Part shown: piece by piece, positions 25,221 to 33,578 of the stretch
How the letters are laid out: every line of letters starts with the position of its first letter
How positions within the stretch are numbered: position 1 is the first letter of the stretch
Origin: Croceibacterium_B sp035470785
GTDB taxonomy: Bacteria; Pseudomonadota; Alphaproteobacteria; Sphingomonadales; Sphingomonadaceae
Assembly (NCBI GenBank): GCA_035470785.1
Contig: DATIQN010000018.1
Location: 62,001-126,000 of the forward strand
Length of the DNA stretch: 64,000 bases
Direction of reading: 5' to 3'
Made by a program: the position numbers and the translations under genes
The notes under the pieces: model-generated
Told to the model about the DNA's origin: nothing
Seen by the model: only the letters and a program-made list of their open reading frames with translations
Database searches by the model: none

Positions 25221-25287
25221 GTTCGTGGTGAGCCTGTCGAACCACGAACTTCGCGCCACATTCGTCCTTCGACAGGCTCAGGACGAA
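25221..25287. repeat. double-hairpin repeat element after gap
   Basis: Two hairpins: GTTCGTGGT (25221-25229) with ACCACGAAC (25241-25249), and TTCGTCCT (25261-25268) with AGGACGAA (25280-25287). The two loops, GAGCCTGTCGA and TCGACAGGCTC, are exact reverse complements of each other. This dispersed element is familiar from sphingomonad genomes, where its translation gives false peptides such as SVRPEPVEG. It may trim or end gap transcripts. Confidence 0.88.
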
Positions 25288-25303
25288 CGGATAGGTTAGC
25301 GGG

Positions 25304-25765
25304 ATGGCTGAAGGCAGGCTGGCAGGAATCGCGCGGCATCACGAGCCAAAGGGGCCGATGGAGACCATCGAAACGGTGTCCGTCAGTGCCGTTGAAGGCG
25401 TCAATGGCGATTTCCGGGGTGGGATGGCTTCGACCAAGCCGGGCCGAATCCGGCAGGTCTCGCTGTTGGAGCGCGAATGCTGGGACGCGGCAGCCGCCGA
25501 AGTGCACTGCCCGTACGAGTGGTGGAATTCCCGCCGAAACCTGCTGGTCGATGGCCTGCGCCTGCCGCGCGAACCCGGGACTAAGGTGCAGGTCGGTGCG
25601 ACATTGGTCATCGAGATCACCGACGAGTGCGATCCCTGCGAACGGATAGAAGTGCTCCACCCGGGTTTGCGGGCTGCGCTGACGCCGGACTGGCGTGGCG
25701 GTTTCCTCGGTCGGGTGATCCAGGACGGTGAAATCACCGTGGGCGACGAGATAAGGATCCTTTGA
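25304..25765 (+). CDS. MOSC-domain protein
   Basis: A 153-residue single-domain MOSC protein, a beta-barrel that can bind molybdenum cofactor or carry sulfur. Motifs are GRIRQVSLLERE, SRRNLLVDGLRLP, the Cys pair in TDECDPCERI and the closing GGFLGRVIQDGEITVGDEI. One of these cysteines could be the conserved sulfur carrier, but no partner gene (moa, sufS-like) is near. Its stop overlaps the pgk start, so the two are coupled, a curious pairing with glycolysis. Confidence 0.88.
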   Translation: MAEGRLAGIARHHEPKGPMETIETVSVSAVEGVNGDFRGGMASTKPGRIRQVSLLERECWDAAAAEVHCPYEWWNSRRNLLVDGLRLPREPGTKVQVGATLVIEITDECDPCERIEVLHPGLRAALTPDWRGGFLGRVIQDGEITVGDEIRIL

Positions 25766-26964
25766 TGGCGGCATTCCGTACTCTCGACGACCTCGGCGAT
25801 GTGCGCGGCAAGGTCGCGCTAGTCCGCGTCGATCTCAACGTGCCGATGTCTGACGGGCGTGCGACTGACCTGACCCGCATCGAAGCCGTGGCTCCAACGA
25901 TCCTCGAACTGTCCGACGCCGGCGCCAAGGTCCTGCTGCTGGCCCATTTTGGCCGGCCGAAGGGAGAGCGCAGCTCGACCCTGTCGCTCAGCCTGGTCCA
26001 GGGCGCGGTCGAGGGGGTGCTTGGGCGCGAAGTCATGTTCATTCCCGAGATCGCCGGGCCGGTGGTCGCGCAATCCGTCGGCATCCTCCAGCCGGGCGAC
26101 ATCGGCATGCTTGAGAACACCCGCTTCTGGCCGGGCGAGGAAAAGAACGATCCCGAGCTGGCCAGGGCAATCGCCGCCAACGGCGACTTCTATGTCAACG
26201 ACGCCTTCTCCGCCGCGCACCGCGCGCATGCGAGCACCGAGGGCCTGGCGCACTTGTTGCCGGCCTATGCTGGGAGGGCGATGGAGAAGGAGCTGAAGGC
26301 GCTGGAGCTTGCGCTAGGTGCCCCGGTGCGCCCCGTTGCAGCGGTTGTCGGCGGCGCGAAGGTCTCGACCAAGCTCGCGGTGCTTGAGCACCTCGTCGGC
26401 AAAGTCCAGCACCTGATCATCGGCGGCGGCATGGCCAACACTTTCCTTGCCGCGCGCGGCGTCGATGTCGGCAAGAGTCTTTGCGAGCACGACCTCGCCG
26501 CCACCGCCGAGGCGATCCTCGACGCCGCCGACAAGGCGGGCTGCACAGTGCACCTGCCCTATGACGTCGTGGTGGCGAAGGAGTTTGCCGCCAATCCGCC
26601 CAGCTTGCGCACCTGCAACGTGCACGAAGTCGCCATCGACGAGATGATCCTCGACATCGGCCCGCAAGCGACCGAAGCGCTGGCCGACGTGCTCAAGACC
26701 TGCCGCACGTTGGTATGGAACGGCCCGCTCGGCGCGTTCGAGACCCCGCCGTTCGACACCGCCACTGTGGCGCTCGCGAAAACGGCCGCAGCATTGACGC
26801 GGGAAGGCTCGCTGGTCTCGGTCGCCGGCGGGGGTGACACCGTCGCAGCCCTTCACCACGCCGGTGTGGCCGCCGACTTCACCTATGTCTCGACCGCTGG
26901 GGGAGCCTTCCTCGAATGGATGGAGGGCAAGGAACTGCCGGGCGTGGCGGCGCTGACTAGCTAG
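25765..26964 (+). CDS. pgk: phosphoglycerate kinase
   Basis: Makes ATP from 1,3-bisphosphoglycerate. The 399-residue protein has VRVDLNVPMSDGR, HFGRPKGE, ENTRFWPGEEKNDP, the DAFSAAHRAHAS substrate block, VVGGAKVSTKLAVL and the nucleotide loop VAGGGDTVAAL near the C-terminus. The ATG at 25765 overlaps the MOSC stop; a TTG one codon earlier is possible. It ends 8 bases inside the convergent TlpA-like gene. Confidence 0.97.
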   Translation: MAAFRTLDDLGDVRGKVALVRVDLNVPMSDGRATDLTRIEAVAPTILELSDAGAKVLLLAHFGRPKGERSSTLSLSLVQGAVEGVLGREVMFIPEIAGPVVAQSVGILQPGDIGMLENTRFWPGEEKNDPELARAIAANGDFYVNDAFSAAHRAHASTEGLAHLLPAYAGRAMEKELKALELALGAPVRPVAAVVGGAKVSTKLAVLEHLVGKVQHLIIGGGMANTFLAARGVDVGKSLCEHDLAATAEAILDAADKAGCTVHLPYDVVVAKEFAANPPSLRTCNVHEVAIDEMILDIGPQATEALADVLKTCRTLVWNGPLGAFETPPFDTATVALAKTAAALTREGSLVSVAGGGDTVAALHHAGVAADFTYVSTAGGAFLEWMEGKELPGVAALTS

Positions 26965-27487
26965 TCGAAGCGACCTTTGCGGTGGCTGGTGCCGGTTCTT
27001 TCAAGAGCGGAATGAGCACGGCGTTCAGAGCGTCCAGGGTGAAGGCCCCGGCTTTGGCGTAGCGTATCTTGCCGTCTCGCCCGATCACGAAGTTCGTCGG
27101 AACACCCTCGAGATAGTCGTACGGTCCCTTTAGCTTGTGAATCGGCTCAACGGCCATTGCCGAAAACACGTCGTGCAAGCTTTTCTCCGATACGGAGCCC
27201 TCGGTCGTGACGGCAAAGACTCGCAATCCGTGAGGTCTCTGGATCCGATAGTAGGCGTCGAGGGTCGGCAGTTCCTTGCGACAGGGAACACACCAGGTGG
27301 CCCAGAAATTCAGCACCACCACCTGGCCCTTTAGGCCGGCCAGCGTGACCTTCTGGCCGTTGACAAGCGCCATCTGAAAGTCCGGTGCGACTTCGCCGAC
27401 TTTGGGCACGCGGGCCGTCGCAGAAGTCACCGGAAAGAGTATCGCAATCGTGAGCGAAGGTGCCGCATGGCGGATGAAATTGCGCAT
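26957..27487 (-). CDS. TlpA-like thioredoxin-fold protein, exported
   Basis: A 176-residue protein with an N-terminal signal (MRNFIRHAAPSLTIAILFPV, cleavage near ATA) and a redoxin domain carrying NFWATWCVPCRKELPTLD, the CVPC active site of TlpA/ResA types. PDFQMALVNGQKVTLAGLKG precedes it and GVPTNFVIGRDGKIRYAKAG holds the cis-Pro. It probably reduces disulfides in the periplasm, possibly of cytochrome c or copper-binding proteins. It sits against the grain of the glycolysis genes. Confidence 0.9.
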   Translation of the reverse strand: MRNFIRHAAPSLTIAILFPVTSATARVPKVGEVAPDFQMALVNGQKVTLAGLKGQVVVLNFWATWCVPCRKELPTLDAYYRIQRPHGLRVFAVTTEGSVSEKSLHDVFSAMAVEPIHKLKGPYDYLEGVPTNFVIGRDGKIRYAKAGAFTLDALNAVLIPLLKEPAPATAKVASTS

Positions 27488-27566
27488 CGGATTGCCCCCC
27501 TCAGCGCCTGAAGTGTGACTCAAACGGCGGGTGCGGTCAATCGCGCAGCAACGCGTTGGTCTCCGG

Positions 27567-27595
27567 TTGCGGGAAAAGCCGCTCGTGACTAATCC
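27567..27595 (+). promoter_or_regulatory. possible aldolase promoter
   Basis: TTGCGG and TAATCC are separated by 17 bases, 33 bases before the aldolase ATG. This is the best promoter-like pair in the gap. Confidence 0.4.
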
Positions 27596-27628
27596 CGCCC
27601 GCAACGCACCAACAATCGGGACACTCGC

Positions 27629-28516
27629 ATGAACAGGAACGACATGGCCGCCAAGATGGCCGCCGGGCAGGGCTTCATCGCCGCGCTCGATCAGAGCGGC
27701 GGTTCGACCCCCAAGGCGCTGACCGGCTACGGTATCCCGGAAAGCGCGTGGTCGACCGAGGACGAGATGTTCGACCTCATCCACCAGGCCCGCTGCCGGA
27801 TCATCAAGAGCCCGAGCTTCGCCAACGGCAAGGTGATCGGTGCGATCCTGTTCGAAAAGACGATGGACGGCACGGTCGACGGCAAGCGGGTGCCGCAAGC
27901 GCTAATCGAGCTCGGCATCGCACCCTTCATCAAGATCGACAAGGGCCTCGAGGCAGAAGCCGACGGGGTGCAGTTGATGAAACCGATGCCCGGGCTCGAT
28001 GCGCTGCTCGAGCGCGCCAAGGCCCTCGGCGTGTTCGGCACAAAGGAGCGCTCGGTGATCAATTCCGCCAACCCCGCCGGCATTGCCGCAGTCGTCGCGC
28101 AGCAGTTCGAGGTCGGCAGACAAGTGCTCGCTCACGGGATGATGCCGATCCTCGAGCCGGAATACTCTATCAAGGCGCCCGATCGCGCCCAGGGCGAGAA
28201 GATCCTCAAGGCCGAGATACTAAAGCAGCTCGATGCGCTGCCCGAGGGCCAGCAAGTCATGCTCAAGCTGTCGATCCCGGTGCAGGCGAACTTCTACCGC
28301 GAGCTGACGCAGCACCCGAAGGTTCTGTCGGTCGTTGCTCTGTCGGGCGGCTACAGCACGGAGGAAGCCTGCGCGAAGCTGGCGGAGAACCAGGGCGTAA
28401 TTGCCAGTTTCAGCCGCGGCTTGCTGCAGGACTTGCGAGCGAACCAGGACGACGAGGAATTCGACCGCACGCTGGGCGCGGCAATCGATAAGATCTACCT
28501 GGCGAGCGTTCACTAG
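27629..28516 (+). CDS. fda: class I fructose-bisphosphate aldolase
   Basis: Splits fructose 1,6-bisphosphate by a Schiff-base mechanism. The 295-residue protein belongs to the short bacterial class I group (fda type): FIAALDQSGGSTPKAL near the N-terminus, AILFEKTMDG, PFIKIDKGLE, PILEPEYSI and VMLKLSIPVQANFY, whose Lys near residue 212 is the likely Schiff-base residue; then SGGYSTEEAC and SFSRGLLQDLR. It completes the tkt-gap-pgk-aldolase series. No zinc-type class II aldolase is seen here. Confidence 0.95.
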   Translation: MNRNDMAAKMAAGQGFIAALDQSGGSTPKALTGYGIPESAWSTEDEMFDLIHQARCRIIKSPSFANGKVIGAILFEKTMDGTVDGKRVPQALIELGIAPFIKIDKGLEAEADGVQLMKPMPGLDALLERAKALGVFGTKERSVINSANPAGIAAVVAQQFEVGRQVLAHGMMPILEPEYSIKAPDRAQGEKILKAEILKQLDALPEGQQVMLKLSIPVQANFYRELTQHPKVLSVVALSGGYSTEEACAKLAENQGVIASFSRGLLQDLRANQDDEEFDRTLGAAIDKIYLASVH

Positions 28517-28588
28517 CGGGTAACTTCGACTGCGGAATCGGAGGGGGCTTGCCGTCTTAGTCCCAGACCTTGTGACAAGGGATGGGAA

Positions 28589-29653
28589 GTGGACAGACTG
28601 CGTGCCAAAGTGCGCGTATTGCAGGCGGCAGCGGCCATCGCCTTGCTGATTTTGGCGCCCGGCTTGGCATCGCTTCCGGCGCTTGCCCAACCGGGCCTTA
28701 GCGGCTCCAAATTTCCCGCTCTCCCGACTGGCCAGCTCAGTCGCGCCAATTCGCTGGCGGTCATGTCTTTCAACGTCGAAGGCCTTCCGGCGCCGGCGCG
28801 GTTCGGCAGGGCCGCCTCGCTCGGCCGGATTGCGCAACAACTCGCAGACTTGCGCAAGCAAGGACGGCAGCCGAACGTAGTCATGCTGCAGGAGGCCTTC
28901 GCCGGGCCCGCCAAGCGCATCGCCGAGCAAGCGGGCTATCGCTATGAGGCTGCGGGGCCGTTCGCGAGTGAAATCAACGCCTCCCCACCGCCGCCCGCAG
29001 CGTTCGAATTCGTCGCGGCGACCTCGCACTTGAAGGGTGAGGGCGATGGCAAGTGGCTGAACAGCGGGCTGCGCATTCTCTCCGACTATCCCATCGAGAG
29101 GGTGGAGCGGATGGCATTTCCCCACTGGGCCTGCGCGGGTTACGATTGCCTGGCCAACAAGGGCGCGGTGATCGCGTGGATACGCATCCCCGGCATCCCG
29201 CAGCCGGTGGCGTTCATCGACACTCACCTGAACTCGCGCACGGCCTCAGGCGTGGCCGAGGCTCGCTCCGACACGGCTTATGCCTACCAGGTCGCGGCGC
29301 TGCGCCAATTCATCGCCGATCGCGTACCCGAGCACGCGGTCGCCTTCCTCGGCGGCGATTTCAACACCGGCAGGGCGAAGGTCCGCTGGAACGATCTCGG
29401 CGCCGGCTTGCTGACCCAGGCTCGCAACTCATTGCTCGATGCGCTCGCCACCGAACGCGCGATTGCGCGAGCCGACAGGTCGAACAGCCAGGCGATCCTC
29501 CACCGGGCAAAGGATTGGCTGTTCTATCGCGGCAACGCCCGCCTGGCAGTGACCCTGACCGGTTTCGAAGTGCCGTTCGGCGTGCAGGCCGACGGTTCCA
29601 GCCTGTCAGACCACCTCGGCTACGAAGCGCATTACCGCGTTGGGGCGGTGTAA
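28589..29653 (+). CDS. secreted endonuclease/exonuclease/phosphatase-fold enzyme
   Basis: A 354-residue protein with a hydrophobic N-terminus ending at LPALAQPG, a signal peptide. The EEP fold motifs are in order: MSFNVEGLP, MLQEAF (metal Glu), IDTHLNSRT, GGDFNTGRAKV and LSDHLGYEAH (catalytic Asp-His). Homologues cleave DNA, sphingomyelin or inositol phosphates; which is not visible. The start is a GTG at 28589 preceded by GGATGGGAAG. It overlaps the convergent lipoprotein gene by 22 bases. Confidence 0.87.
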   Translation: MDRLRAKVRVLQAAAAIALLILAPGLASLPALAQPGLSGSKFPALPTGQLSRANSLAVMSFNVEGLPAPARFGRAASLGRIAQQLADLRKQGRQPNVVMLQEAFAGPAKRIAEQAGYRYEAAGPFASEINASPPPPAAFEFVAATSHLKGEGDGKWLNSGLRILSDYPIERVERMAFPHWACAGYDCLANKGAVIAWIRIPGIPQPVAFIDTHLNSRTASGVAEARSDTAYAYQVAALRQFIADRVPEHAVAFLGGDFNTGRAKVRWNDLGAGLLTQARNSLLDALATERAIARADRSNSQAILHRAKDWLFYRGNARLAVTLTGFEVPFGVQADGSSLSDHLGYEAHYRVGAV

Positions 29654-30027
29654 CGGATCGTGAAGTGGTAATTGCTCGGCGGGATTTGCCCCGTCGAAGT
29701 CCGCGCGGGCGTCACATCTTCGATCAAGAGTGTTCCGCCGTCGACACCCATCGGCTGTCCAAGTGTGGCGAACACCGTGTAGTTCGCGCCGGCCGGTTCG
29801 ACGAGCACCTTCACGCGCACCTGGCCGGCCCAGATACATTGCGTGCCGACAGGGCAGCGGCTGTCCTCGTCGACACTGACCGGCGTGAGATTGACCGGGC
29901 CGAAATCGCCGATCTGGCCCAGCTTCAACCGCTGAACCGAGGCTTCGGTCTCCCCGAACAGAGTCGCGCACCCCGTCAGTGACAAGACGGCAAGGCAAAG
30001 GGCGGCAGTGGCTTTCATCGTCGTCAT
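29632..30027 (-). CDS. small lipoprotein of unknown function
   Basis: A 131-residue protein with lipobox LTGC at Cys20 (MTTMKATAALCLAVLSLTGC), so probably lipid-anchored. The mature part is beta-rich, with DSRCPVGTQCIWAGQVRVKV and TIRYTAPTR at the end; the two cysteines may bond. The CP-x5-CxWAG pattern is one I associate with small sphingomonad lipoproteins without a defined role. The start at 30027 is supported by AAAGGA upstream; a longer frame upstream looks non-coding. Confidence 0.75.
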   Translation of the reverse strand: MTTMKATAALCLAVLSLTGCATLFGETEASVQRLKLGQIGDFGPVNLTPVSVDEDSRCPVGTQCIWAGQVRVKVLVEPAGANYTVFATLGQPMGVDGGTLLIEDVTPARTSTGQIPPSNYHFTIRYTAPTR

Positions 30028-30059
30028 GTCCTTTCGTCTGTCGATAATGCGGCAACGCG

Positions 30060-30818
30060 TCAACGGCTTGCTTGGCGCACCATCGCGCGCAAGGTCTGGG
30101 CGTCGTGAATGGCGTGGGCCTCGGGGTCGTTGTTGAAATAACACCAAACAGGGCGTCCGCCGCGCGCCTGATCGACGATCCAGTCGGTCCACTCGAGCAG
30201 GGCTTCATCCGGATAGCGGCCGTAATATTTGCTGATCCCGCCGTGAAAACGGAGGTAGGCGATCGGCCCGACAGCCCGCCGCGGGCTCTGTGAGCCCGGC
30301 AGGTCGTGCGCGCAGAAGCTCGCGCCATAACGGTCGAGGAGCGAAAAGACCTCGTCGACGTACCAGCTTTGCTCGCGGAACTCGAAGACGTTGATCACGT
30401 CTTTGGGCACTAGCTTGAGGAAGCTCTCAAGGCGTTCAAGGTTGACTTTGAAGCGCGGCGGCAGCTGATAGAGGATCGGTCCGAGCACGGGCTTGAGTGC
30501 GTTGAAGCTGGCCATCATCCGCGCGATCGGCTCCTCGCAATCCTTGAGCTTTTTCGCCTGTGTCAGGAAGCGGTTGGCCTTGACGGCATAGCAAAAGCCG
30601 AGCGGCGCCTGCCTGCGCCAGGCCTCGAAAGTCTCGGGCTTAGGAAGGCGGTAGAAGCTGTTGTTGATCTCGACGGTGTCGAATGTCTCGGCGTAGAATT
30701 CAAACCAGTGCTTGACGGGCAGCTTTTCGGTATAGAACAGCCCGCGCCAGTGCTGGTAGATCCAGCCGGAGCAGCCGATCCGCACCGGCGCGAGAGGGAC
30801 TGACGCTTGAGCGACCAT
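30060..30818 (-). CDS. DUF72 (YecE-like) protein
   Basis: A 252-residue TIM-barrel-like protein of the widespread DUF72 family, whose biochemical role is not settled. Motifs: IGCSGWIYQHWRGLFY, FDTVEINNSFYRLP, FCYAVKANRFLTQAKKL, LGPILYQLPPRFKVN, FEFREQSWY and YLRFHGGISKYYGRY, with a C-terminal VWCYFNNDPEAHA. No signal or membrane segment. Its proposed start overlaps the start of the divergent thiE gene by 12 bases; a GTG just before RIGCSGW would remove the overlap. Confidence 0.88.
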   Translation of the reverse strand: MVAQASVPLAPVRIGCSGWIYQHWRGLFYTEKLPVKHWFEFYAETFDTVEINNSFYRLPKPETFEAWRRQAPLGFCYAVKANRFLTQAKKLKDCEEPIARMMASFNALKPVLGPILYQLPPRFKVNLERLESFLKLVPKDVINVFEFREQSWYVDEVFSLLDRYGASFCAHDLPGSQSPRRAVGPIAYLRFHGGISKYYGRYPDEALLEWTDWIVDQARGGRPVWCYFNNDPEAHAIHDAQTLRAMVRQASR

Positions 30819-31460
30819 ACGGCCAGAAATGCGGACCGGGCGCCTTCGTGCCAGCTCTACTTGATTTCACCGCTCGACGTCGGCGGCGATTTTCCGGCGC
30901 GGCTTGAGCGGGCGCTGTCGGCCGGGCCGGTCGCGGCGTTCCAGTTTCGCGTGAAGGGCCTTGACCAGCACGAGGCGGCGCGGCTCGCCGAGCCGTTACA
31001 GGCGATTTGCGCGCGGCACGAGGTTGCGTTCATCGTCAACGATTCAGTTGCGCTGGCGAAACGGCTCCACGCCGATGGCGTCCACCTCGGGCAGAGCGAC
31101 GGCGATGTCCGCGAGGCGCGGGAGGAGCTGGGCCGCGAGGCACAGATCGGCGTGACCTGCCATGCAAGCCGGCACCTGGCGATCGAGGCCGCCGAGGCAG
31201 GCGCCGATTACGTCGCCTTCGGCAGCTTCTTTCCCAGCTCCACGAAAGACAGCGAGCATCGACCGGAGCCCGAGCTGATGGCGTGGTGGCAGACGTTCAT
31301 CGAGATCCCGTGTGTCGCCATCGGCGGAATCACGCCTGGCAATTGCGGACCGATCGTCGCGGCCGGGGCCGACTTCATCGCGGCCTCAAGCGCGGTCTGG
31401 AAAGGCGACGAGGCGGAGGCTGTTAAAGCCTTCGCCGAATCCATCAAGATGGCCGGCTGA
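30807..31460 (+). CDS. thiE: thiamine phosphate synthase-like protein
   Basis: Joins the pyrimidine and thiazole phosphates into thiamine monophosphate. The 217-residue TIM barrel has AAFQFRVKG (phosphate contact), AFIVNDSVALAKRLHADGVH, LGQSDGD, the IGVTCH Ser/His-type loop and VAIGGITPGN. A TTG start at 30807 is proposed because no ATG precedes LYLISPLD; its true start may be a few codons later. Close to transketolase, a thiamine-diphosphate enzyme, but no other thi genes are present and no TPP riboswitch is seen ahead of it. Confidence 0.85.
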   Translation: MSDHTARNADRAPSCQLYLISPLDVGGDFPARLERALSAGPVAAFQFRVKGLDQHEAARLAEPLQAICARHEVAFIVNDSVALAKRLHADGVHLGQSDGDVREAREELGREAQIGVTCHASRHLAIEAAEAGADYVAFGSFFPSSTKDSEHRPEPELMAWWQTFIEIPCVAIGGITPGNCGPIVAAGADFIAASSAVWKGDEAEAVKAFAESIKMAG

Positions 31461-31532
31461 TGCAATCATCGCTTTCATACACGCAATAATTTTGCGAACT
31501 CTTCACGCAAGCTGTGCTGGGGAGAGCCACCG

Positions 31533-33521
31533 ATGACCGCCGCAACGATACCCGCCCGCGAGCTGACCTGGCGCGCGATCCTGCTCGGCGGATCGCTGAC
31601 GTTCCTGTTCACCGCGGCCAACGTCTATTTCGGCTTGCGCGTCGGGCTGACGTTCTCAACCGCGCTGCCCGCGGCGGTGATCTCGATGGCGGTGCTGCGC
31701 ACATTCTCCGACAACAGTCTCGTCGAAAACAACATCACCCAGACGATCTGCAGCGCAGCGGGTGCGGTGGCGACGATCATCTTCATCCTCCCCGGCCTGG
31801 TGATGGTCGGTTGGTGGACCAGCTTCCCCTATTGGACGACCGTCTTCGTGTGCTTCATCGGGGGAACGATGGGCGTGATGATGTCGGTCCCGCTGCGCCG
31901 TGCGCTGGTGGTCAATTCGACGCTGCCTTATCCCGAGGGCATTGCCGGTGCCGAAGTGCTGAGGGTGGGGGGATCCAGCGCCGGGGGCGCGGCCGAGAGC
32001 CGTTTCGGCCTCAGGACGATGATCTTCGGCGGGCTCGTCAGCGTCGTTCTTGCGGTGTTGATCGCGCTCGGCTTCGCCGCGGCTGAGATCTCGCGTTACT
32101 TCCGTGTGGGCGCGGGCGCGACCGGCGTCGCCTCGACGACCTCGCTCGGGTTGCTCGCCATTGGCCACCTCATTGGCCTCTCGGCCGGCATTGCCATGCT
32201 GGTCGGCACTGTGATCTCCTGGGGCATCCTGCTGCCGTGGATGACCGCGGCCACCGGCGTGACCGGTTCGGCTGAGGACTTCGTCGGCACCATGTTTTCG
32301 CACCAGGTGCGCTTCATCGGCGCGGGCGCCATCGCCATCGCGGCGATCTGGACCATGCTCAAGTTGGTCGGGCCGATCATCGAGGGGCTCGCCGGCATCG
32401 CCGCGACGCAGCGTGCGCGCAAGGGCGGCGAGGCGATCGACATCACCGAGCGCGACCTGCCGGCCTCGATCGTTTACGGCACGCTGCTTGTCGCACTCAT
32501 GCCGATCGCGTGGATGCTGTGGACTTTCGTCCAGGGCGGCCCCGTCGCGGAGAACTTCGGTGTGGCGATCACCGCGACGCTGATCTTCGTCGTCGCCATC
32601 GGCGCCGTGGTGGCTGCGGTGACCGGGTACATGGCCGGGCTCGTCGGCACCTCGAACAGCCCGGTCTCCGGCGTCGGAATCCTCTCTATCATCGTCGCCG
32701 CGGTGATGGTCGCGCTGCTGTTTCCCGGCCATCATTCTGACGCCGGCACCAAGGCTTTGGTGGCCTTTGCGCTGTTTGCGACCTCGTTCGTGTTCGGCAT
32801 CGCGCTGGTCTCGAACGACAACCTGCAGGATCTCAAGACCGGCCACCTCGTCGGCTCGACGCCGTGGAAGCAGCAGGTCGCGCTGATCATGGGTATCGCC
32901 GCGGGCAGCCTGGTGATTCCGCCGGTGCTCAACCTGCTCAACACCACGATGGGCTTCGCCGGCGCGCCCAATGCCGGGCCGGGCGCGCTCGCCGCGCCGC
33001 AAGCCTCGCTGATCTCCTCGCTCGCGCAAGGCGTGCTCGGCGGCACGTTGCGCTGGGACCTGCTCGGATACGGCGGGGCGATCATAGTAGTCGTCATTGC
33101 GATCGACGAATGGCTCGGCGTGCGCGCGCGCCGGAACGGAACGGGACTGCGCCTGCCGCCGCTGGCAGTGGCGATGGGCATGTACCTGCCGATCTCGCTG
33201 ATCCTGATCACCGCAATCGGCGCCTTCATTGGCCATTTCTGGGACAAGCGGGCCGAACGCACCTCGCGGCCCGAGTTCATGAAGCGCAGCGGCGTGCTGC
33301 TGGCAACCGGCCTGATCGTCGGCGAAAGTCTTGCCGGTCTGGTTACAACTGGGCTGGTGGGTGCTTTCGGCGACAATGCGCTGGCGATTGTCGGCAAGGG
33401 CTTCGCGCCCTCCGCCCAGCTTATCGCCCTCGGCTCGCTCGTCGTATTCGCGTGGTACGCCTACCACTGGACCCGAATCGAGGCCGAGAAGGTGGTCTGG
33501 GGGGATATTTCGCGCGGTTAG
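31533..33521 (+). CDS. OPT-family oligopeptide transporter
   Basis: A 662-residue membrane protein with about 15 hydrophobic helices, of the OPT superfamily that carries peptides or metal chelates. Family signatures are ANVYFGLRVGLTFSTALPAA, NNITQTICSAAG and NSTLPYPEGIAGAEVLR. Loops are short, with one longer basic loop around TQRARKGGEAIDITERDLP. The ATG at 31533 has GGGGAGAG upstream. The gap before it contains overlapping inverted repeats CGCAA-N5-TTGCG-N9-CGCAA that might bind a regulator. Substrate not predictable. Confidence 0.92.
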   Translation: MTAATIPARELTWRAILLGGSLTFLFTAANVYFGLRVGLTFSTALPAAVISMAVLRTFSDNSLVENNITQTICSAAGAVATIIFILPGLVMVGWWTSFPYWTTVFVCFIGGTMGVMMSVPLRRALVVNSTLPYPEGIAGAEVLRVGGSSAGGAAESRFGLRTMIFGGLVSVVLAVLIALGFAAAEISRYFRVGAGATGVASTTSLGLLAIGHLIGLSAGIAMLVGTVISWGILLPWMTAATGVTGSAEDFVGTMFSHQVRFIGAGAIAIAAIWTMLKLVGPIIEGLAGIAATQRARKGGEAIDITERDLPASIVYGTLLVALMPIAWMLWTFVQGGPVAENFGVAITATLIFVVAIGAVVAAVTGYMAGLVGTSNSPVSGVGILSIIVAAVMVALLFPGHHSDAGTKALVAFALFATSFVFGIALVSNDNLQDLKTGHLVGSTPWKQQVALIMGIAAGSLVIPPVLNLLNTTMGFAGAPNAGPGALAAPQASLISSLAQGVLGGTLRWDLLGYGGAIIVVVIAIDEWLGVRARRNGTGLRLPPLAVAMGMYLPISLILITAIGAFIGHFWDKRAERTSRPEFMKRSGVLLATGLIVGESLAGLVTTGLVGAFGDNALAIVGKGFAPSAQLIALGSLVVFAWYAYHWTRIEAEKVVWGDISRG

Positions 33522-33578
33522 CACGTTGAACCGGCAACGCGAGGCGACTGACGCCTCTAAGTCGGGGATTTCACGGAA

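Noticed and set aside
25061..25774. Minus-strand ORF with the peptide SVRPEPVEG
   Set aside because: This peptide is the familiar false translation of the dispersed double-hairpin repeat at 25221-25287; the rest is antisense to gap and MOSC.
28569..28583. Palindrome CCTTGTGACAAGG before the EEP-fold gene
   Set aside because: A single short palindrome without a second copy or a known regulator cannot be called an operator.
30760..30810. TPP riboswitch for thiE
   Set aside because: The upstream sequence is coding for DUF72 and lacks the CTGAGA / GAACCTGATC-type motifs of the TPP aptamer.
31461..31532. Riboswitch or sRNA ahead of the OPT gene
   Set aside because: The gap is only 72 bases and shows short repeats but no aptamer-like structure.
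33541..33557. Hairpin GAGGCG-ACTGA-CGCCTC after the OPT gene as a terminator
   Set aside because: The stem is only six pairs and no T-run follows; it may be chance.
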